Origin: VXRD01 sp965242535
Lineage (GTDB): Bacteria; Latescibacterota; UBA2968
Direction: 5' to 3'
DNA length: 64,000 bases
Assembly (NCBI GenBank): GCA_965242535.1
Contig: OZ251458.1
Location: 4,092,001-4,156,000, forward strand
Positions 8,910 to 18,263 of this stretch are shown one piece after another. Within the stretch, counting starts at the first letter, position 1. Each line of letters begins with the position of its first letter. The translations under genes were made by a program, and so were the position numbers. Below the pieces are notes generated by a model, which made no database searches, had not been told where the DNA came from, and saw only the letters and a program-made list of their open reading frames with translations.

Positions 8910-9319
8910 CCATTTGTACCAACTCATTCATTATCGGGATCGCTTTGCCGTTCCACCGTCCTTCAGGGAATCCATCCCAACCCATGCCATCGCAAAAATC
9001 CATCACCGAAAGCCATCGGGCACAGCGCGCAAGTCCGTTTCGCAACCAATATCCATTTTGCAATCCACTTTGCAGGCTGGCGCATGTCGTGCGATTACAA
9101 AAGCGATTTGCGCTGTGCTAGCCCCTCGGCGCATGAGAGCGGCATTTTTTGCTTACTTTTTTTTGCTGTTGAAAAAAAGTAAGTCGCCGAAGGCATCGAA
9201 GGCAACCCACGATGCTTTAGGACCAAACGCTTTAGAAAAGCGAGCCCCGTCGGTGCTGATTTGTGCGTATCAAAATTGAGAATAACTTAATTTACAGAGT
9301 AATTAGTTGGTACAGATGG
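8910..9319. mobile_element. 410-bp MITE, copy 1, inserted in a REP palindrome
   Basis: The element starts CCATTTGTACCAACT and ends AGTTGGTACAGATGG, giving 15-bp terminal inverted repeats with one mismatch. It is flanked on both sides by the identical 8-mer CCCCTGTG (8902-8909 and 9320-9327), a target-site duplication. Removing the element and one 8-mer restores an intact GGGACAGG-CCCCTGTG-CCTGTCC palindrome. No transposase is encoded, and ORFs inside it are not conserved. A second copy of exactly the same length is at 13790 and a decayed fragment at 31721. The rest of the 8705-9459 gap holds purine-rich repeat sequence. Confidence 0.9.
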
Positions 9320-9459
9320 CCCCTGTGCCTGTCCGAAGATACAAGACGAAAGAAACAATTGGCCCTTGGGGGCATCTTTCAAAGAAATCATGCCTGCAAC
9401 TGTTTTGGGCACGCGGGTCAAAAGCGCGTTGCCCGCTCACCACACAACGAGGAACTCAC

Positions 9460-12042
9460 ATGACGCGCTTATCCGTCATCCTCATCGCCTGCATCGGGCT
9501 GAGTCTCCCCGCTGCTGCCCGCGTTGACCTCGCCTATTACTTGCCGGAAGATGTGACTTATGATCCCGGGATTCCCACACCCGAAGCGTTTTTCGGATTT
9601 CAAATTGGGGACTGGCACCTCAGACACGATCTCATCGCGAGTTACATGCACGCCTTGGCCCGGCAATCCGATCGCGTCGCCATCGCGGAATACGCGCAAA
9701 CGCATCAGAAACGGCCCTTGCTGGTACTCACCATCACATCGCCGGAAAACCATCGGAACCTCGACGCGATACAGGCGCGACACCAGCGACTCGCGGATCC
9801 AGACCTATCGCCCGCGCTCGACATCGACACCATGCCCGTGGTCGTGTATATGGGATACAGCATCCACGGCAATGAAGCCAGCGGCGGCAATGCCGCGCCC
9901 GTGGTGGCCTATCACCTGGCCGCGGCCCAAGGCGCTGCCATAGACAGCTTGCTCGCCGACGCGGTGATCTTGCTCGATCCCGTGTTGAACCCGGATGGCT
10001 TCAGCCGGTTTGCACACTGGGTCAATGCCCACCGCGGCAAACACCTCATCGCGGATCCCCAACACCGAGAACACCGCGAAATCTGGCCGAGCGGACGCAC
10101 CAACCACTATTGGTTCGATCTCAACCGCGACTGGCTGGGGTTGCAACAACCCGAAAGCCGGGGGCGGATCGAGATCTACCACGCCTGGAAACCCAATGTG
10201 CTCGCGGATCACCACGAGATGAGCACGCATTCCACATTCTTTTTTTCGCCGGGCATTCCCTCGCGCAACAACCCGCTCACCCCTGCGCGCACCTATCAAC
10301 TCACGGCGGAGATCGCCCGACGCTATGCCGCAGCGCTCGACCAAATCGGCAGCCTCTACTACACGCGAGAGTCCTTTGACGATTTTTACATCGGCAAGGG
10401 ATCGACCTATCCGGATCTCAATGGCGGCGTGGGCCTGCTCTTGGAACAGGCCAGCGCGCGCGGCTTTGTGCAAGACAGCGTTCACGGGCAACTCTCGTTT
10501 CCCTTTGCCATCCGCAATCACGTCAAGACCTCCCTTTCGACCCTCCGCGCCGTGCGGGAACTGCGCCTCGAACTGCTGTCGCATCAGCGCGACTTCTATC
10601 TTTCCGCACGGCAAGAAGCCCAACGCGCCGCCGTCAAAGCCTACGTTTTTGGCGATCCGCAAGACCCTGCGCGCACGCATCATTTTCTCGACTTGCTCCA
10701 GCGGCATCGCATCGGGATATACGACCTCGCGCGGCCCATTCGCGTGGGCGATCGGACGTTCGCGCCCGGCTCGGCGTATATCATCCCGACCGCGCAACCG
10801 CAATACCGATTGCTCACCAGCCTGTTTGAACGCCGCACGAATTTTTCGGACAGCTCGTTTTACGATGTTTCCGCTTGGACATTGCCCTTGGCGTTTAACA
10901 TGCCCATGGCCGAACTCAAATCCTCATCTCAAGAATTTGTCGGCGGCGCGTTGCCCCCTAGCACATTTCCCACCGGACGCCTGTCTGACGCGCCTGCGGC
11001 GTATGCCTACCTTTTTGAGTGGCGTGGGTATTACGCGCCCCGCGCGCTGTATCGCCTGCAAAAAGCCGGCGTGCGAACCAAAGTGGCTTCGCGGCCGTTT
11101 CGCATGGCGCCTTCCGGGGAAGATGCGGGCTCGTTTGACTACGGTAGCATTCTCATCCCCTTGGGCATTCAAAAAAACGATCCGCAAGTGATCCGCACGC
11201 TCATGCAAACCATCGCACGCGAAGACGTGCTCGACGTATTCGCCGTTTCCACCGGGCGGGTCGACAGCGGCATCGATCTGGGCAGCCCGGGCTTTGTCCC
11301 GCTCAAAATGCCGCGAATCGGCTTGTTAATCGGCAATGGCGCGAATGCGTACAATGCCGGGGAAGTGTGGCATCTCTTGGACCAACGCTACGATATGGCC
11401 GTCAGCCTCGTCGATGCTGGGCAGGTGCGCGAGATGGATCTCGACCGGTACAATGTGATCATCGCAGCAGGTGGCTCTTATTCGGACTTGGACTCCACGG
11501 GCGTTGAAACCCTGAAACAGTGGGTGCGCCAAGGGAATACGCTCGTCGCCATGGACAGCGCGGTTCACTGGGCCATCCATCGCAAGCTCGCCCGTGCCCA
11601 ATTCATCGGGCAAGACCGAGACATTTACAGGGAACGCAAAGCCTATATCGACGCGACAAGGGATCGCGGAGCGCGACTCATCGGCGGGGCGATTTTCCGG
11701 GTGCAACTCGACCGCACGCATCCCCTCGCGTATGGATATGGGGAGAGCAGTTTGCCGGTCTTTCGGCACGGCACGCTTTTCCTCCAACCCGCAACGAGCC
11801 CCTACGCCACGCCATTGCAATACGCCCGGCAACCCTTGCTCGCGGGTTATGTATCGGATCAAAACCGCGATTACATCGCCGAATCCGCATCGGTGCGCGT
11901 GGGCAAGCAGGGCGATGGCCGCGTCATTCTCATGCTCGACAATCCCAACTTCCGCGCCTATTGGTACGGCACGCAAAAGCTCTTTGCCAACGCGGTCTTC
12001 TTCGGCTCCACCATCAGTCCGAACACGTTGCGGGAGGAATGA
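9460..12042 (+). CDS. Secreted M14 family zinc carboxypeptidase with C-terminal amidotransferase-like domain
   Basis: The 860-residue product has a Sec signal (MTRLSVILIACIGLSLPAAA). The M14 zinc site follows: His138 and Glu141 in SIHGNEASG and a third His near residue 251 (ADHHEMSTHS). FDLNRDW near 225 is also typical. After about residue 610 a class-I glutamine-amidotransferase-like fold appears (RIGLLIGNGANAYN, NVIIAAGGSYSDLD). Such proteins of 850-950 residues are secreted or periplasmic peptidases acting on peptides of unknown origin. The ATG at 9460 follows GAGGAACTCAC; upstream in-frame codons lie within repeat sequence and are not credible. Confidence 0.85.
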   Translation: MTRLSVILIACIGLSLPAAARVDLAYYLPEDVTYDPGIPTPEAFFGFQIGDWHLRHDLIASYMHALARQSDRVAIAEYAQTHQKRPLLVLTITSPENHRNLDAIQARHQRLADPDLSPALDIDTMPVVVYMGYSIHGNEASGGNAAPVVAYHLAAAQGAAIDSLLADAVILLDPVLNPDGFSRFAHWVNAHRGKHLIADPQHREHREIWPSGRTNHYWFDLNRDWLGLQQPESRGRIEIYHAWKPNVLADHHEMSTHSTFFFSPGIPSRNNPLTPARTYQLTAEIARRYAAALDQIGSLYYTRESFDDFYIGKGSTYPDLNGGVGLLLEQASARGFVQDSVHGQLSFPFAIRNHVKTSLSTLRAVRELRLELLSHQRDFYLSARQEAQRAAVKAYVFGDPQDPARTHHFLDLLQRHRIGIYDLARPIRVGDRTFAPGSAYIIPTAQPQYRLLTSLFERRTNFSDSSFYDVSAWTLPLAFNMPMAELKSSSQEFVGGALPPSTFPTGRLSDAPAAYAYLFEWRGYYAPRALYRLQKAGVRTKVASRPFRMAPSGEDAGSFDYGSILIPLGIQKNDPQVIRTLMQTIAREDVLDVFAVSTGRVDSGIDLGSPGFVPLKMPRIGLLIGNGANAYNAGEVWHLLDQRYDMAVSLVDAGQVREMDLDRYNVIIAAGGSYSDLDSTGVETLKQWVRQGNTLVAMDSAVHWAIHRKLARAQFIGQDRDIYRERKAYIDATRDRGARLIGGAIFRVQLDRTHPLAYGYGESSLPVFRHGTLFLQPATSPYATPLQYARQPLLAGYVSDQNRDYIAESASVRVGKQGDGRVILMLDNPNFRAYWYGTQKLFANAVFFGSTISPNTLREE

Positions 12043-12071
12043 CGACTACGGAGCGGGGAATTATTGAACGT

Positions 12072-12095
12072 CGGGGCGAAAAATTTTTCGCCCCG
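12072..12095. repeat. 24-bp perfect palindrome (GGGGCGAAA/TTTCGCCCC family)
   Basis: A perfect inverted repeat centred on an AAAAATTTTT core with GGGGCG/CGCCCC arms, 30 nt after the M14 stop. Similar palindromes occur at 13625-13652 and, degenerate, near 18895-18916. It could serve as a transcription terminator in either direction, or it is simply another dispersed palindromic repeat family. Confidence 0.65.
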
Positions 12096-12275
12096 ACCAT
12101 CGGCATATCGGTCACCTGCAAAAACCCTCGGTGAACCCGGCCCGCTGGTCTAAGGACTCGGCAAATCCAGTGCGGCAGAGAAACCTGCATCAATCCGTTT
12201 TTTGTTGATTTTGGAAATTTTAATTTTTTTTTGACAAAGATTTGAACCACCCATCACAACCCGAAAGGGGACACA

Positions 12276-13379
12276 ATGGATTTTATTGACCAAATCCGCG
12301 AATTGGCGGAACAGGCACTCGATTCGAAAGAGGTGCTGGAGACTGAAGAAGCGACCAAAAACGCGCTCATTATGCCGTTTATCCGCCTGTTGGGATATAA
12401 CGTTTTTGATCCGCGCGAGGTGGTGCCCGAATACACCGCTGATGTGGGCATCAAGAGGGGCGAGAAGGTCGATTACGCCATTTGCAAAGATGGCGTCCCC
12501 CAAATTTTGTTTGAGTGCAAGGCCGCAGGGGTTGATCTCGATAAAGAGCATGCCAGCCAGCTCTTTCGCTATTTTTCGGCTATCCGAGAGGTTCGTTTCG
12601 GCGTGCTTACCAACGGTATCGCATACCGCTTTTTTTCGGATATCGAGGCTGAAAATCGGATGGATGACAAGCCGTTTCTCGAGTTGAACCTGCTGGACAT
12701 TCGGGAATCGCTCGTTGAGCAACTGAAGAAATTCACCAAAGATAATTTCGATGTCGCTGACATCTTGAGCACGGCGAGCGAACTGAAATACACGCGGGAA
12801 ATCAAACACATCTTGGCGGCGGAATACGAGTCTCCCACAGCGGATTTTGTGCGCTTCTGTATCGCCAATATTTATTCTCGCTCAAAAACCCAAATCGTGA
12901 TTGAACGGTTTGCACCCTTTGCCAAACGGGCCTTCCATCAATTCGTAAATGATCGCATCAACGAACGTCTGAAATCAGCACTTGAGGGCGAAGTTGCCCC
13001 CGTCTCCACGCTGGATTCGGGGCAATCAAATGCTGTCCAAGACGATGAGGACAGAGAAGGCGATGAGAAGATCGTTACAACCGAAGAAGAGTGGGAAGCG
13101 TTTTTTGCCGTGAAATCCATCCTTTACGGTGTGGTTGATCTTTCGCGTGTAACGATACGCGACTGTATCAGTTATTGCGGCATCCTCTTGGATGATAACA
13201 ACAGAAAACCCATTTGCAGGTTGCATTTCAACGGACCAAAAAAATATTTGGGGACGTTTGATGCTGACAAGAAAGAGACTCGCATACCCATTGACTCTGT
13301 TAATGACATATACCAATACGCCGATCAACTGAAGTTCACCTATCAGACCTATGACGGAACGGCCTCAGAGGAAATTTGA
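12276..13379 (+). CDS. Stand-alone HsdR N-terminal (PD-(D/E)xK) domain protein
   Basis: The 367-residue protein begins with the type I restriction HsdR_N domain. The nuclease residues are visible as Asp66 (KVDYAICK) and Glu80-x-Lys82 (ILFECKA). There is no helicase or translocase domain, so this is not a full HsdR subunit (usually ~1000 residues). The C-terminal third contains an acidic linker (DDEDREGDEKIV) and a separate globular domain. No hsdM or hsdS is nearby. Such solitary proteins are widespread and uncharacterised; defence or DNA repair are possible. The ATG follows AAGGGGACACA. Confidence 0.8.
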   Translation: MDFIDQIRELAEQALDSKEVLETEEATKNALIMPFIRLLGYNVFDPREVVPEYTADVGIKRGEKVDYAICKDGVPQILFECKAAGVDLDKEHASQLFRYFSAIREVRFGVLTNGIAYRFFSDIEAENRMDDKPFLELNLLDIRESLVEQLKKFTKDNFDVADILSTASELKYTREIKHILAAEYESPTADFVRFCIANIYSRSKTQIVIERFAPFAKRAFHQFVNDRINERLKSALEGEVAPVSTLDSGQSNAVQDDEDREGDEKIVTTEEEWEAFFAVKSILYGVVDLSRVTIRDCISYCGILLDDNNRKPICRLHFNGPKKYLGTFDADKKETRIPIDSVNDIYQYADQLKFTYQTYDGTASEEI

Positions 13380-13408
13380 TTAAGTAGTGCAGTTCAAAAT
13401 CGCGCCCT

Positions 13409-13449
13409 AAAAAGCCCCCCGGTCTCATCTTCGAGATCGGGGGGCTTTT
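13409..13449. terminator. Strong rho-independent terminator, bidirectional
   Basis: AAAAGCCCCCCG-GTCTC pairs with GAGATCGGGGGGCTTTT around a 6-nt loop with a single mismatch, and has A and T tracts on the two sides. It lies 30 nt after the HsdR-N stop. A short direct repeat (GATTAAGTAGT) flanks it at 13378 and 13450. Confidence 0.85.
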
Positions 13450-13548
13450 GATTAAGTAGTACAGTCCAACCCGCGGAGCGATACGAACTGACTTTTCGAT
13501 CATGGCAATCGCGGGTCGGGGCAGACTGACCACTGGCGTATTACCTTC

Positions 13549-13575
13549 GGACAGGCACGGGGGCCTGTCCCTACG
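13549..13575. repeat. REP-like palindrome
   Basis: GGACAGGC and GCCTGTCC arms around a GC-rich loop, in the opposite orientation to the array at 473-870. A degenerate copy follows at about 13696. The 13380-14261 interval holds only the terminator, repeats and the MITE. Confidence 0.8.
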
Positions 13576-13624
13576 ACTGATGGGGACAGGGTGGACTGAC
13601 TACTGACCCTTGACTCTCTGTATT

Positions 13625-13652
13625 GTAAGGGCGTAAAATTTTACGCCCTTAC
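13625..13652. repeat. 28-bp perfect palindrome with AAAATTTT core
   Basis: GTAAGGGCGTAAAA is followed directly by its exact reverse complement. It belongs to the same family as the palindrome at 12072. No gene overlaps it. Confidence 0.75.
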
Positions 13653-13789
13653 GCGGCCTGGCTACTGACCGCTGACCGTTTCGCCGCTGGATGCACGGAC
13701 AGCATGGGAGCCTGTCTCTACGACTGATGGGGATGGGGGTTGATGGGACGGACCACGGACTCTGTTGCCAATCACAGGACGCATGGGGG

Positions 13790-14199
13790 CCATCTGTACC
13801 AACTCATTCATTATCGGGATCGCCTTGCTGTTCCACCGTCCTTCAGAGAAGCCATCGCCCAACATGCCATCCCAAAAGTCCATCAACGAAAGCTATCGGG
13901 CACAGCGCGCAAGTCCGTCTCGCAACCCACATCCATTTTGCAACCCACTTTGCAGGCTGTCTCATGTCATTCTATTACAAAAGCGATTTGCGCTGTGCTA
14001 GCCCCTCGGCGCATGAGAGCGGCATTTTTTGCCTACTTTTTTTTGCTGTTGAAAAAAAGTAGGTCGCCGAAGGCATCAAAGGCAACCCACGATGCTGTAG
14101 TACCAAACGCTTTAGAAAAGCGAGCAATGTCGGTTCGGATGGGTGCGGATCAACATTTCGTATAATTTAATTTACAAAATATTTAGTTGGTACAGATGG
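13790..14199. mobile_element. 410-bp MITE, copy 2
   Basis: Same length and orientation as copy 1 and similar over its whole span, with perfect 15-bp terminal inverted repeats (CCATCTGTACCAACT). The flanks are CATGGGGG and CACGGG, compatible with a decayed 8-bp duplication of CACGGGGG, the loop of the GGACAGGC palindrome in its other orientation. Both copies therefore appear to have entered the same part of a REP palindrome. Confidence 0.85.
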
Positions 14200-14261
14200 C
14201 ACGGGCCTGGCCCTACGACTGATGGGGACAGGGATTGATGGGACGGACCACGGATACTCTG

Positions 14262-15092
14262 TCACCGCCCTATATCATGGCGCGTGGCGTCTTTGGGTAC
14301 GGGGAGGGTGAAGTCTTTGTCGGAGAGGCCCGCGTTGATGTTGCGCGATTCGACTTGGATGAGAATGACGTCTCGGCCCTGCTGGATTTCGATGTGTCGA
14401 GGCAGGGCAAAGCCGTTTTCCATGCGGTAATCGGACAGGCGGCGGGCGGATACGAGGTGTCCATCGGCGTCATAGACCTTTTCCTCGCGCAGAAGGCCGG
14501 TGCGGGCTTCTATCCACAGGCGGTGCAAATGGTGGGGCGCGTGAAATTCGAGGAAGATGTGTTCGCGCCCGGGTTCAAAGCGCGTCGCACGGGCGAGGTC
14601 CAAGGACGAAAAATTGGGCAGGCCCAAAATGGCGCGGTCGACCGCGTAATGCGACAGATCGACGCCCGTGAGCGCGTGGAGCACGTCTTCGGGATGGCCG
14701 ACGAGGTAATGATTCTGCCGGGGCAGGTGAACGTAGAGCGTATCGCCCTGGGCGCGTGCGGCCATGACCACGTATCCGAGGCCGCCGACCACCAACTTGA
14801 GATCAGAGGGCAGTCGGTGGCGCACCAAGGCGCGTGCCCTGCGCTCTCGCACTCCGTCGATGGTGAGATCGACGGTGGCGCGGACTTCGTGATCGCGCAG
14901 GCCGTCGTAGCGCGTTGCGATCAGGCGCAAAAATTCGGGCGCAGACGCGACGGGCGGCAAGGTGGGCAGTGCGGGGCGATGGGCCACGCAACCGCCGAGT
15001 GCGAACAGGATTGCGCCATACAAAAAAGCCCTTTGCCGCAATCCCAAAGGAGAGTGGCAAAGGGCGTTGTTCATGTTAGTGATCAAATTCAC
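14262..15092 (-). CDS. DUF4292/LolB-like outer-membrane lipoprotein
   Basis: The 276-residue product has a lipoprotein signal ending in LFALGGC. A beta-rich body follows (EVRATVDLTIDGVRER, DTLYVHLPRQNHYLVGHPED, DYRMENGFALPRHIEI) that resembles LolB/DUF4292 half-barrel lipoproteins. The first possible start is a GTG at 15092 that overlaps the TPR gene stop as GTGA; an ATG at 15074 is an alternative. The overlap implies translational coupling with the TPR lipoprotein. A role in lipoprotein or outer-membrane assembly is inference from the fold. Confidence 0.65.
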   Translation of the reverse strand: MNLITNMNNALCHSPLGLRQRAFLYGAILFALGGCVAHRPALPTLPPVASAPEFLRLIATRYDGLRDHEVRATVDLTIDGVRERRARALVRHRLPSDLKLVVGGLGYVVMAARAQGDTLYVHLPRQNHYLVGHPEDVLHALTGVDLSHYAVDRAILGLPNFSSLDLARATRFEPGREHIFLEFHAPHHLHRLWIEARTGLLREEKVYDADGHLVSARRLSDYRMENGFALPRHIEIQQGRDVILIQVESRNINAGLSDKDFTLPVPKDATRHDIGR

Positions 15093-16993
15093 GGGGAACC
15101 GTCTTTGGCGAGGTTTTTGAATTTTTCTCGTAAGGTTGAGTTGTCGGGATCAAATTCCATGGCGCGTTCGTAGTGGCGACTCGCGCGGGCGAGGTCGCCC
15201 AATTTTTTTGCCGCGTCGCCCGCGTGTTCGTGAATGACCGCGAGGTTTTCGCGCAGTCCCGCCACGGTGGGGGAATCGGGATTGGCGCGGCGCAGGGCTT
15301 CTTCTTCCACGGCGAGGGCGCGGTCGAGCCAGCGTGCGGCATCGTCGTACTGCTCGAGTTGGTAATACACCCAGCCGAGGCTGTCAAGGTACGCACCGTT
15401 TTCCGGGTCGATCTTCAGGGCGCGTTCGATCAGTTTTTTGGCTTCGGCGAGGCGTTCGCCGCGCTCCGCGAGCATGTAACCCAAATAATTGCTCGCCTCT
15501 GCGTGATCCTCGTTGAGCACCAAGAGGCGTTGGAAAATTTCAACGGCGCGCGCGTAGTGCCCGGCCCTTTCCAGACTGCGCGCCAGGTCAAAAAGCACGG
15601 ACTCGAGAAATGCGGGGTTGTCTTCCGCGTCGTCGACCAGGGGTTCGAGCAGGGGAATGGCGTTTTCCCAGTTGCGGTCGAAGAGATGGGTGCGGGCGAG
15701 TTCATAGCGAAAACCCGCGTGGTCGGGCTTGGCGTCAACGGCTTGTCGATAGACGGCGCGCGCGTGGGCGATTTGGTTTTGGCGCAGATGGACGCGGGCG
15801 AGGTCAAACGCGATCTGATCGTAGTGTTCGTCTTGGGGCTGCGCGTCCCGATGGAGTCGTTCCAAGATCTGTTGCGCGCTCGCCCAGTTTTCCTCGGCCC
15901 GATACGAATGGGCGATGCCCAAGTGGTATTCGATCTTTTCACCTTGCAAATTGGCGAGGCGATAGGTTTTGCGCGCATCGGCGGGCCGGTGGGTATCGAG
16001 GAGCAGACGGGCTTTTGTGCCCAACAAGGTCTGATTTTCGGGGTCGCTTTGCAACTGGCGATCCAAAACGCGCTCGGCCATGCCGGCAAAGCGCGTTTTT
16101 TCGTCGTGCTCGTGCCGCCCCCTGGTCATTTGGATGAGCACTTGGCCCAACCGATCGATCAGGCGCGCGTCCTCCTGCGTTTCCGCGAGGAGGCGACGGA
16201 GGTGGTGTTCGCGGCTGTAAATGTGTACCAGTTGCACCCAAACCGGAACGGTTTGTTTGGTGACGGCGTAATCCTGCCGCATGAGAATGTGCCGAAAACT
16301 CCGCTCGGCGGACAGGGTATCTGCCCGCGCGAGATTCGTGATGCCCAGCTTAAAATGGAGGTCCGCGTTGAGGGGGTCGGTCGCGAGGAGTTCGGCGTAG
16401 AGGAGCGCCGCTTTGTCAAAGGCGCGTTGGCGGTGGTAGTTCTCGGCGACAAAGAGCGTCGTGCGCGCATCGCGATCCGCGCTGGCGATGCTATCGAGCA
16501 CGGCGATGGCATGGGCGCGTTGCCCGCGCGCGCTGTAAATTTGGAGCAGGTGATGATAGGCCGTGAGGTCTTCGGGCGCGAGGCGTGCGATGGCGTTTAA
16601 TTGACCGATGGCCGCGGTGGTGTCGCGCGGGCCGCGGATGAGGGCGCGATAGTACAGCCAGCGGCTTTGCACGTTTTTCGGATCCAGGCGAACTGCGCGG
16701 CGGGCGGGGTCAAGCGCGTCCCGAAATCGCCGAACCGCGTTGAGATTGCGCGCGAGCGCGCCGTAGAGCGTGGCCGAGGTCGAGTCGTATTGCACGGCGG
16801 CTTTCAATTCCTGAACCGCCACATCGCGATGCCCCGTGGCCTCGGCAAATCGCGCGCGCAAGAAGTGCGTGACGGCGTGGGGATCGGGAGGCGTTTTTGA
16901 GGCGGGGATCGCGCGCAGGGTTATTTGCGGCTGTTGCGCGGTCACGCAACCCACGAGGAGCAAGGCGAGCAACGGGATGGAGGTGTAACGCAT
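15089..16993 (-). CDS. Tetratricopeptide-repeat lipoprotein
   Basis: The 634-residue product has a lipoprotein signal (LLALLLVGC) and then about a dozen TPR units over residues 40-620. Clear examples are GALARNLNAVRRFRDALDPA, SNYLGYMLAERGERLAEAK and DSLGWVYYQLEQYDDAARWL. TPR lipoproteins act as periplasmic or outer-membrane scaffolds. The gene is coupled to the downstream LolB-like lipoprotein and sits 3 nt after the secreted protein encoded at 16997-18253, so the three form an operon probably concerned with envelope assembly. Confidence 0.8.
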   Translation of the reverse strand: MRYTSIPLLALLLVGCVTAQQPQITLRAIPASKTPPDPHAVTHFLRARFAEATGHRDVAVQELKAAVQYDSTSATLYGALARNLNAVRRFRDALDPARRAVRLDPKNVQSRWLYYRALIRGPRDTTAAIGQLNAIARLAPEDLTAYHHLLQIYSARGQRAHAIAVLDSIASADRDARTTLFVAENYHRQRAFDKAALLYAELLATDPLNADLHFKLGITNLARADTLSAERSFRHILMRQDYAVTKQTVPVWVQLVHIYSREHHLRRLLAETQEDARLIDRLGQVLIQMTRGRHEHDEKTRFAGMAERVLDRQLQSDPENQTLLGTKARLLLDTHRPADARKTYRLANLQGEKIEYHLGIAHSYRAEENWASAQQILERLHRDAQPQDEHYDQIAFDLARVHLRQNQIAHARAVYRQAVDAKPDHAGFRYELARTHLFDRNWENAIPLLEPLVDDAEDNPAFLESVLFDLARSLERAGHYARAVEIFQRLLVLNEDHAEASNYLGYMLAERGERLAEAKKLIERALKIDPENGAYLDSLGWVYYQLEQYDDAARWLDRALAVEEEALRRANPDSPTVAGLRENLAVIHEHAGDAAKKLGDLARASRHYERAMEFDPDNSTLREKFKNLAKDGSP

Positions 16994-16996
16994 GGT

Positions 16997-18253
16997 TTAA
17001 TCCTTGGGCGGGCGCGTTTTTGATTTGGGTTTTTTGAACTCCCACACCAGTTCGCTGCGCCCGAAATCGGTTTCGTGAGACTGTACGATGAGTTTGAGGT
17101 ACCGGGTCTCGGGTGAGACCACCGGGGTTTTCATGACGGTTCGCGCCGGGAAATACAGGACGAGCAATTTCTCGTTGCCCAAGTAGGTCATTTCCGCGGG
17201 CGGTTCTGCGAAATAGCGCGCTTTTTCACCGGGCGTATAAGTGGGCGAGATGTACGTGCCGAAGACATCGGTGACTTCGATTTCCCTGCCCGGCACGGAA
17301 ACTTTGAGTGCCTCGAGCGGGTAAAATGCACGTTCCTCAATTTTGTCGGGTTCGTACCCAATTTCTTCGCTGTCTTGCAGATAGATGGTCCAGCGGTTGA
17401 GGTCGAGGTACGCTTTGTCGTAGATGGTGTTGAATTTTAAGCGGATTTGAATATCCCTGTCGAGGCGGTTTTGCGCGGCATAGTCGTCCCATGACCGGGT
17501 GAAGACGCCATCTGCACCGTGATGGGTTTGCAACATGTCAAATTCTGAACGCATCAAATCCGGCGCGTACAGGGTGGCGGAAATGAGCAGTGGGGAACGC
17601 GCGAGGCGATACCGGTCCGAAACCGACACTTCGCGGGTTTGCAAATCCGGATGCGCGGCAATGCTCGGCGCGTGTTGCAAATCGTCGATGGGACGCACCG
17701 CCGGCATGAAGTTCCGCACGGTCCAAATTTTGAGCAGTTGGGCATACGTCCATGTATTGGCGGGATCGGGGGGCGATGGCAAGGTGAGTTTGTACGCGGA
17801 TTTTTTGCCCGAAAACTCGGGAAAGAGCGGGGAGTTTTGAACGTGATAATAGGGATGCCGGGCGATGGGAATGGCAAAGACATCGCCTTTGCCGATGAGT
17901 TTGTCCAAGCGTTCAATTTGCTTGTCGTCGAGCGCGGTCTTGAGCGCGTCAAACGCGGCACTCGCGCTGTCATTGGCGCTTTTGCGGAGGCTTTTCAGGT
18001 CTTTGAGCTTGGGGATGTGCCCCTGCCACAACAAGGCTTCGTTGGTTCGGCGGGCGCGTTCGGTTTGGTACGCGGTTACGATGTTGCGAAGCGCGGCGAT
18101 GTGTTTGGCGATGTGTACTTTTTGCTCACCCGTGGCTTTGAGGTGCTCGCCCAAGCGATTCGCGTCGAGGAGATCTTTCGTGCTGGCAGCCCATGCGGAT
18201 GGGAGCGCGAAGATCAAAAGCGCGGCGAAAATTTTGGTTGATTGAAAAAACAT
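16997..18253 (-). CDS. Secreted protein of unknown function
   Basis: The 418-residue product starts with a Sec signal (MFFQSTKIFAALLIFALP, cleavage after AWA). An alpha-helical charged region spans residues 25-130 (LGEHLKATGEQKVHIAKHI, DALKTALDDKQIERLDKLI) and a beta-rich C-terminal half follows. I recognise no family. The ATG at 18253 follows GAGGATTTCTCC. It probably shares a transcript with the TPR and LolB-like lipoproteins. A periplasmic or outer-membrane partner role is plausible but unsupported. Confidence 0.6.
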   Translation of the reverse strand: MFFQSTKIFAALLIFALPSAWAASTKDLLDANRLGEHLKATGEQKVHIAKHIAALRNIVTAYQTERARRTNEALLWQGHIPKLKDLKSLRKSANDSASAAFDALKTALDDKQIERLDKLIGKGDVFAIPIARHPYYHVQNSPLFPEFSGKKSAYKLTLPSPPDPANTWTYAQLLKIWTVRNFMPAVRPIDDLQHAPSIAAHPDLQTREVSVSDRYRLARSPLLISATLYAPDLMRSEFDMLQTHHGADGVFTRSWDDYAAQNRLDRDIQIRLKFNTIYDKAYLDLNRWTIYLQDSEEIGYEPDKIEERAFYPLEALKVSVPGREIEVTDVFGTYISPTYTPGEKARYFAEPPAEMTYLGNEKLLVLYFPARTVMKTPVVSPETRYLKLIVQSHETDFGRSELVWEFKKPKSKTRPPKD

Positions 18254-18263
18254 GGAGAAATCC

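Noticed and set aside
8776..9279. Open frames inside MITE copies (also 13691-14165)
   Set aside because: Frames are not conserved between the copies and have no ribosome binding sites; the element is non-coding.
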